Assembly: GCF_014876185.1 (NCBI RefSeq)
Contig: NZ_JADALJ010000001.1
Location: forward strand, 1,717,501-1,781,500
Direction of reading: 5' to 3'
DNA length: 64,000 nt
DNA from: Rufibacter sp. LB8
Lineage (GTDB): Bacteria > Bacteroidota > Bacteroidia > Cytophagales > Hymenobacteraceae
Shown here: piece after piece, positions 59,947 through 64,000 of the stretch
Position numbering within the stretch: the stretch's first letter is position 1
How the letters are laid out: the number at the start of each line of letters is the position of its first letter
Notes under the pieces: generated by a model
Database searches by the model: none
What the model saw: the letters and a program-made list of their open reading frames with translations, nothing else
Told to the model about the DNA's origin: nothing
Made by a program: the position numbers and the translations under genes

Positions 59947-61266
59947 ATGCGGCTTCAGTCTAAGTTAACGCTTTTCAGTGCGGTTTCTAAAGTCATCATC
60001 TTGCTGGTCCTGATTCTGGTGCTGCCCTGGCTGGTGAACCGGGTGGCCCTGCACAACGCCGACGCGCGCCTCCAGGAAAAAGAAGCCAGGCTGTACGCCA
60101 TCATTGAAGAACAGGGCATTGAATCGTTCATTACGGAAGAAACCGGTGATGCCTACGGGAGTTACAACCTCTTAAAAGAGGAATTCATCTCCTTGGAGCA
60201 GATTTCCTCCGGCAGGGTGCACAACGGTATTGAGAACAGCCGCCGAAAGGTGGATAATGATATTGTGGAGTACCGCGTCCTCTCCTCTACCTTTGACTTG
60301 GGCGACCAACGCTACCTGCTGGAAATTGGCCGCTCGCTGGCTACCATTGGCGACAACAGCCAGACGCTGCAGCAATACGCGCTGTTCTTTTTGCTGGCGG
60401 TGGTGCTGCTTACCGTGTTTGTGGATTTGGCTTTCAGCAAAGTGCTGCTGCAGCCATTAACCATCATTGTGCGGCGCTTGCAGCGCATTGAACACCCCAC
60501 CGCGTTCACACCTAAAAGCCTTAAAACCTCCACCACAGATTTTCTCTACCTGAACCAAACCATCAACGGCATGATGCGCCAGATTCAGGAGGCGTTCCAG
60601 AAAGAGAAAGAGTTTATCGGTAATGTGTCGCATGAACTGCTCACGCCCGTGTCTATTCTGCAGAACCGCCTGGAGAATATGCTGGCAGACCCAGAAACCC
60701 CTGAACCGTTGCTTGAAAAACTGGTGGACAACCTGCGGACCCTGCACCGGTTGAAAAACATCATCAAGGCGCTGCTGCTCATTTCGCGCATTGAAAACGA
60801 GCAATACCTCAAAAATGAAACCGTGAACCTGAAGCACTTGGCAGAGGAAGTGGTGGAAGAAATCAAAGAACGTGCCGAGGCGAAAGACATCACCCTACAG
60901 ACAGACCTGACTGAGGACTTCGACCTGCCCCAGGCCAACCAATCTTTGCTGTTCACCATGCTGTTCAACGTGGTCAACAACGCCATCAAATACAACCAAC
61001 TCGCCGGTTCCGTCACGGTCTTGGGCAAAGTGGTGGGCAAAACCTATGAACTCAGCGTGATAGACACAGGCGCAGGCATTTCCGCAGAGCAATTGCCGCA
61101 CATTTTCAGCAGGTTCAAGCGCTTCCATGCCACCGACGGCGAAAGCCACGGCCTGGGTTTGCCCATTGTGCAGACCATCGCCCAGTTCCACGGCGTTGCG
61201 CTGAAGGTAGATTCAGTGGTTAGCCAAGGTACTACGTTCCGGTTTACGTTCCCCAGGAAAAACTAA
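59947..61266 (+). CDS. Two-component sensor histidine kinase
   Basis: 439 residues: TM helices at about 15-35 and 145-165 with an extracytoplasmic sensor between them, HisKA with His229 in GNVSHELLTPVSILQ, and HATPase_c with N-box LLFTMLFNVVNNAIKYN, G1 VIDTGAGIS and G2 GESHGLGLPIVQT. Partner of the response regulator upstream. The usual order is kinase directly downstream; the 235-bp gap with the octamer repeat and palindrome is unusual. Confidence 0.93.
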   Translation: MRLQSKLTLFSAVSKVIILLVLILVLPWLVNRVALHNADARLQEKEARLYAIIEEQGIESFITEETGDAYGSYNLLKEEFISLEQISSGRVHNGIENSRRKVDNDIVEYRVLSSTFDLGDQRYLLEIGRSLATIGDNSQTLQQYALFFLLAVVLLTVFVDLAFSKVLLQPLTIIVRRLQRIEHPTAFTPKSLKTSTTDFLYLNQTINGMMRQIQEAFQKEKEFIGNVSHELLTPVSILQNRLENMLADPETPEPLLEKLVDNLRTLHRLKNIIKALLLISRIENEQYLKNETVNLKHLAEEVVEEIKERAEAKDITLQTDLTEDFDLPQANQSLLFTMLFNVVNNAIKYNQLAGSVTVLGKVVGKTYELSVIDTGAGISAEQLPHIFSRFKRFHATDGESHGLGLPIVQTIAQFHGVALKVDSVVSQGTTFRFTFPRKN

Positions 61267-61267
61267 G

Positions 61268-61307
61268 TTGTTTTGGGGCTCATTTCCAGAATTGAGCCCC
61301 AAAACGG
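61268..61307. repeat. 40-bp palindromic repeat, copy 25
   Basis: TTGTTTTGGGGCTCATTT, centre CCAG, AATTGAGCCCCAAAACGG. GGGGCTC/GAGCCCC is a compensatory pair change against the usual CGGGCTC/GAGCCCG. Confidence 0.85.
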
Positions 61308-61380
61308 AAAAACCCGTCATTACTTGCAGGAACTTTGCGTAAACGGTTACTTCGTGGAACACAAATCAGCCGCAAGAAAA

Positions 61381-62244
61381 ATGAAGATAGGATTTATAGG
61401 ATTGGGTATCATGGGTAGCCGCATGGCCGCCAACCTGCAGAAAGCCGGGCATGACCTGGTGGTCTACAACCGCACCGCAGAAAAAGCCGATGAACTGGTG
61501 AAAAACGGCGCTACCCTGGCCGCATCACCGGAAGAAGTAGGACGCGCCTGCCGGGTGGTGTTCACCATGCTTTCTACGCCGCAGGCCGTGGAAGACGTGG
61601 CCCTGGGCCAGCACGGGTTCCTGAAAGAACTGCCCGGAAATTCATTGTGGGTGGACTGCAGCACTGTGAACCCCTCGTTCTCCAAAAGCATGGCGCAGAC
61701 GGCGCTCAAAATGGGACATCGGTTTTTAGATGCGCCTGTCTCCGGCTCGCTGGCCCCCGCCCAAAACGGACAGTTGGTGTTTCTGATTGGCGGCAGCGCT
61801 ACTGATCTAGACGAAGTCAAACCCTTGCTGGACGTGATGGGCAAGGCAGTGATTCATGTGGGCGACCACGGCCAGGGCGCCAGCATGAAAATGGTGAACA
61901 ACATGCTGTTTGGGCAGATCATGGTGGCGTTTTCTGAAGGGTTAAGATTGGGTACTTCGCTGGGAATTTCTGAGGAAGTCTTGTGCCAGACCTTAATGAA
62001 CGGCCCCGGCGGCGCGCCTTTCTTAAAACTGAAGGAACAGAAACTGCTCACCCGTGATTTTTCGCCGGAATTCCCGCTGGAGTGGATGCACAAGGATTTG
62101 CATTTGGCCAGCGTGACCGCGTATGAGCAAGGCGTGGCCTTACCGTTGCTGCAAAGCGCCAAAGAAATGTTCGGGTTTGCCAAGCAGGCGGGCTTGGGCG
62201 AAGAAGATTTCTCGGCGGTCTATGACTTCATCAACCCCAAATAA
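61381..62244 (+). CDS. NAD(P)-dependent beta-hydroxyacid dehydrogenase
   Basis: 287 residues from ATG 61381. GFIGLGIMGSRMAANL is the NAD(P)-binding Gly motif near residues 4-19; DAPVSGSLAPAQNGQLVFLIGG is the substrate-binding signature of the 3-hydroxyisobutyrate dehydrogenase/GLYR family, and Lys in MKMVNNML (about residue 170) is the catalytic Lys. Reduces succinic semialdehyde, glyoxylate or similar, or oxidises hydroxy-acids. The frame from 61273 starts in palindrome copy 25. Confidence 0.92.
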   Translation: MKIGFIGLGIMGSRMAANLQKAGHDLVVYNRTAEKADELVKNGATLAASPEEVGRACRVVFTMLSTPQAVEDVALGQHGFLKELPGNSLWVDCSTVNPSFSKSMAQTALKMGHRFLDAPVSGSLAPAQNGQLVFLIGGSATDLDEVKPLLDVMGKAVIHVGDHGQGASMKMVNNMLFGQIMVAFSEGLRLGTSLGISEEVLCQTLMNGPGGAPFLKLKEQKLLTRDFSPEFPLEWMHKDLHLASVTAYEQGVALPLLQSAKEMFGFAKQAGLGEEDFSAVYDFINPK

Positions 62245-62250
62245 GAAATC

Positions 62251-62290
62251 CTGTTTTCGGGCTCATTTCTGGAAATGAGCCCGAAAACAG
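62251..62290. repeat. 40-bp palindromic repeat, copy 26, perfect
   Basis: CTGTTTTCGGGCTCATTT, centre CTGG, AAATGAGCCCGAAAACAG: all 18 bp of each arm pair. It lies between convergent genes. Confidence 0.9.
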
Positions 62291-62315
62291 GAAATCTTCC
62301 TTCAGCAAAATCTTC

Positions 62316-63569
62316 TTAGATCATGTCTTGCAGCACCAGCGTAGTTTTCAAGGTCTGAAGTTGGCGGCGCACCTGAATCTTTAGCTTTTTCCCGGGCCTG
62401 CTTTGGAACAGATGCAGCATTTCCTCCAGGGTACATTCGCCGCTCCTGATGCCGTTCACGCTCAAGATGGTGTCGCCGGGTTTGAGGCCGGCTTTCTCTG
62501 CCGGTGAATCTGGCATAACGGCCGCCACCGAGAAAATCTTGAGACCCGGAATAGGACACATAATCTCCATGCCGCTCAAATTGAAAAAGAATGGGCTGCC
62601 GTATTTAGAGTTGGGTTTAAGCAGAAGTTCAGAATTGGCATAGTCAAACACCACCGTGAACCGTTGCAGCACGTCGGCGCCCAGGTTGCCGTTGCGGTTG
62701 TTGAGCGTGAGCGCGTGCATGATAGACAGTGAATCTGGGAAAGACGCCGGCAAGTTCTGGAAGTTGTAGCTGCCCAGCTGGAACCCTTTGATACGGCCAA
62801 TCACGCCATGAATATCGCCGTTAAGTCCACGTCCCAGATAGGCGTTGATGTGGGTTTCAGGCTTTTTCATGTTGGGCATGGTGGGCAGGTACAACAGCAT
62901 AGACGCGCTCAGGCCGCTGTCAATCACCAACCGGAGCGGTTGTTTTTCGCCGTTGGGCAAGAGCACCTGCACTTCCACATACGGCTTGTTATTCTCCACC
63001 TGCAAAGGCAGGCGGGTAGCCCTCAGTTTTTTCTTCTCGGGGTAAAACCCTTGTTTGTAAATAGACAGCAGTTTGTTCTGGTAATCAATCTCCACCACAG
63101 AATTTTTGAACAACGAGTGCCCGATCATGCCGTGCACCTCCATGCCAATGCGCAAAGACAGGTTGAAAATATTCTCAGACAGCACCAGCAGCGGCTGCCC
63201 GTTGGCCTCCAGATCACCTAACTGAAACCGGTTGCCCATGGAAGTGAGCGCCTCAATAGATTTGCCCCGGCCCAACCCGTAGAGTTTCAAAGGCGTGGCA
63301 CTGTTGATCATCACGGAGTCATGTTCGCCCAGTTCGGTGAGAATAGCGGTCTCCACGCCGGTGTCCACAATAAAATTCAGCGTCTTTGATTTGTTGATTC
63401 TCAGCGGAATGATGACCAGGTTATGAATGAGCTTGAACGGAATCCGGACTACGTTGCGGTTGCGGGGGAATTTGAACTCGCCGTCCGTTAGCGCCTGCGC
63501 CTGCGCCGTTGGGCCATGGCAGAGGCTTACCACACAGATAAGAAAGAAGAAAAACAACTTGTATCTCAT
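62316..63569 (-). CDS. Secreted retropepsin-like aspartyl protease with PDZ domain
   Basis: 417 residues; signal peptide KLFFFFLICVVSLCHGPTAQA. Two aspartate motifs, FIVDTGVETAI and LVIDSGLSASML, are pepsin/retropepsin-type D-T/S-G triads. Then a PDZ domain near the C-terminus (MPDSPAEKAGLKPGDTILSVNG). The DTG/DSG pair means one chain may supply both halves of the active site. Substrate unknown; probably periplasmic. Common in Bacteroidota. Confidence 0.88.
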   Translation of the reverse strand: MRYKLFFFFLICVVSLCHGPTAQAQALTDGEFKFPRNRNVVRIPFKLIHNLVIIPLRINKSKTLNFIVDTGVETAILTELGEHDSVMINSATPLKLYGLGRGKSIEALTSMGNRFQLGDLEANGQPLLVLSENIFNLSLRIGMEVHGMIGHSLFKNSVVEIDYQNKLLSIYKQGFYPEKKKLRATRLPLQVENNKPYVEVQVLLPNGEKQPLRLVIDSGLSASMLLYLPTMPNMKKPETHINAYLGRGLNGDIHGVIGRIKGFQLGSYNFQNLPASFPDSLSIMHALTLNNRNGNLGADVLQRFTVVFDYANSELLLKPNSKYGSPFFFNLSGMEIMCPIPGLKIFSVAAVMPDSPAEKAGLKPGDTILSVNGIRSGECTLEEMLHLFQSRPGKKLKIQVRRQLQTLKTTLVLQDMI

Positions 63570-63902
63570 GGGTTCAACAACTTCCGGGTGGTCATGCCTC
63601 GGGGGAGAGGTGGTTCTGGTCTTCTTTTAAAGGGTAAACAAGCACCTATCGGCTTGCCTTTTATGAGTACTGCTGACAAGGCGGGCCTGCCTGGGGGTTG
63701 GCGGGCCCAACGGTAACAAAAAGCAGCGGCACGCAAGTACCCGGTCCTTTTTATTACTCAGTAAGATAGACAATTAGGGCGAAAATATAAAACAAAATTA
63801 TGAGACGCCTGCGCCCCGCCGCGCATTTGCGAAACACTGAAATTGAAACCATCTTGCACCCGTATTCCAAACCTTTCTACGCCTACAATTCTCTATACTT
63901 CC
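63570..63902. other. Divergent intergenic region before the last gene
   Basis: No gene. A GC-rich hairpin GGGCCTGCC ... GGCGGGCCC near 63683-63709 is the only strong feature. No palindromic family copy. Confidence 0.5.
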
Positions 63903-64000
63903 ATGCGGAAACTTTCCTTTGTCTGCGCTTTTGTTTTTTGGTGCCTGGCCTTGCCTGCGAGTGCCCAAACCAACCTGTCTTATTACCTGCCCGGCGGCGT
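63903..64000 (+). CDS. Secreted protein, partial (start only), possibly an M14 carboxypeptidase
   Basis: ATG at 63903; signal peptide KLSFVCAFVFWCLALPASAQ followed by TNLSYYLPGGV at the right edge. The opening LSYYLP(G)GV resembles that of Bacteroidota M14 zinc carboxypeptidases as I remember it, so a second M14 enzyme is likely. Only about 32 residues can be seen. Confidence 0.5.
   Translation, partial: MRKLSFVCAFVFWCLALPASAQTNLSYYLPGG

Overview
The window is chromosomal DNA of a Bacteroidota bacterium, most likely order Cytophagales, family Hymenobacteraceae (a Rufibacter-like genus is my guess, from gene content and roughly 50% GC; no 16S rRNA is present to settle it). Evidence for the phylum is an Alternative Complex III (ActABCDEF) fused in one cluster to a caa3-type oxidase, the promoter form TTTG-N19/20-TAnnTTTG seen several times, a bifunctional RSH protein, Bacteroidota-type M14 peptidases, and large outer-membrane beta-barrels.

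Layout. 0-3 kb: purA (cut by the left edge), a STAS protein and a Fur-family regulator form one leftward operon; an outer-membrane protein follows. 3-10.5 kb: RSH (ppGpp) enzyme, tRNA-Leu(UAG), then tig, clpP and clpX, with a MazEF toxin-antitoxin module lying between tig and clpP. 10.5-16.5 kb: lpxB, a leftward overlapping operon (binding protein, FecCD/BtuC permease, QueD-like enzyme), hldD for LPS heptose, and an FRG-domain protein. 16.7-23.9 kb: a 1229-residue NtrY-like histidine kinase translationally coupled to an 1186-residue outer-membrane protein. 24.1-41 kb: one continuous leftward respiratory cluster, actA-B-C-D-E-F, ctaC-D-A-B, two subunit III genes, subunit IV, SCO, DUF420, a small membrane protein and DUF983; it should carry electrons from menaquinol through ACIII to a caa3 oxidase, with heme A synthesis and CuA assembly encoded alongside. 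42-48.6 kb: rpsF-rpsR-rplI, a HAD phosphatase, a GSCFA protein, a secreted protein, priA. 48.9-56 kb: cupin protein, Rieske protein, M14 carboxypeptidase, lipoprotein, CocE/NonD hydrolase. 56.2-61.3 kb: two paralogous secreted Lys/Ala-rich proteins, a beta-barrel with a Gly-Asn repeat, and an OmpR-type response regulator with its kinase. 61.4-64 kb: a beta-hydroxyacid dehydrogenase, a retropepsin-like PDZ protease, and the start of a secreted protein.

The most striking non-gene signal is a family of about 26 copies of a 40-bp near-perfect palindrome (arms like CCGTTTTCGGGCTCATTT), scattered between transcription units, absent from the 17-kb respiratory cluster, often fused to a terminator hairpin, and twice present in frame inside a protein. 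A second family is a 160-bp MITE-like element with terminal inverted repeats and 3-bp TNA target duplications, present twice in opposite orientation. Several short tandem repeats (TAG x12, a heptamer x5, an octamer x8, a GN-coding hexamer x7) add to the repeat load.
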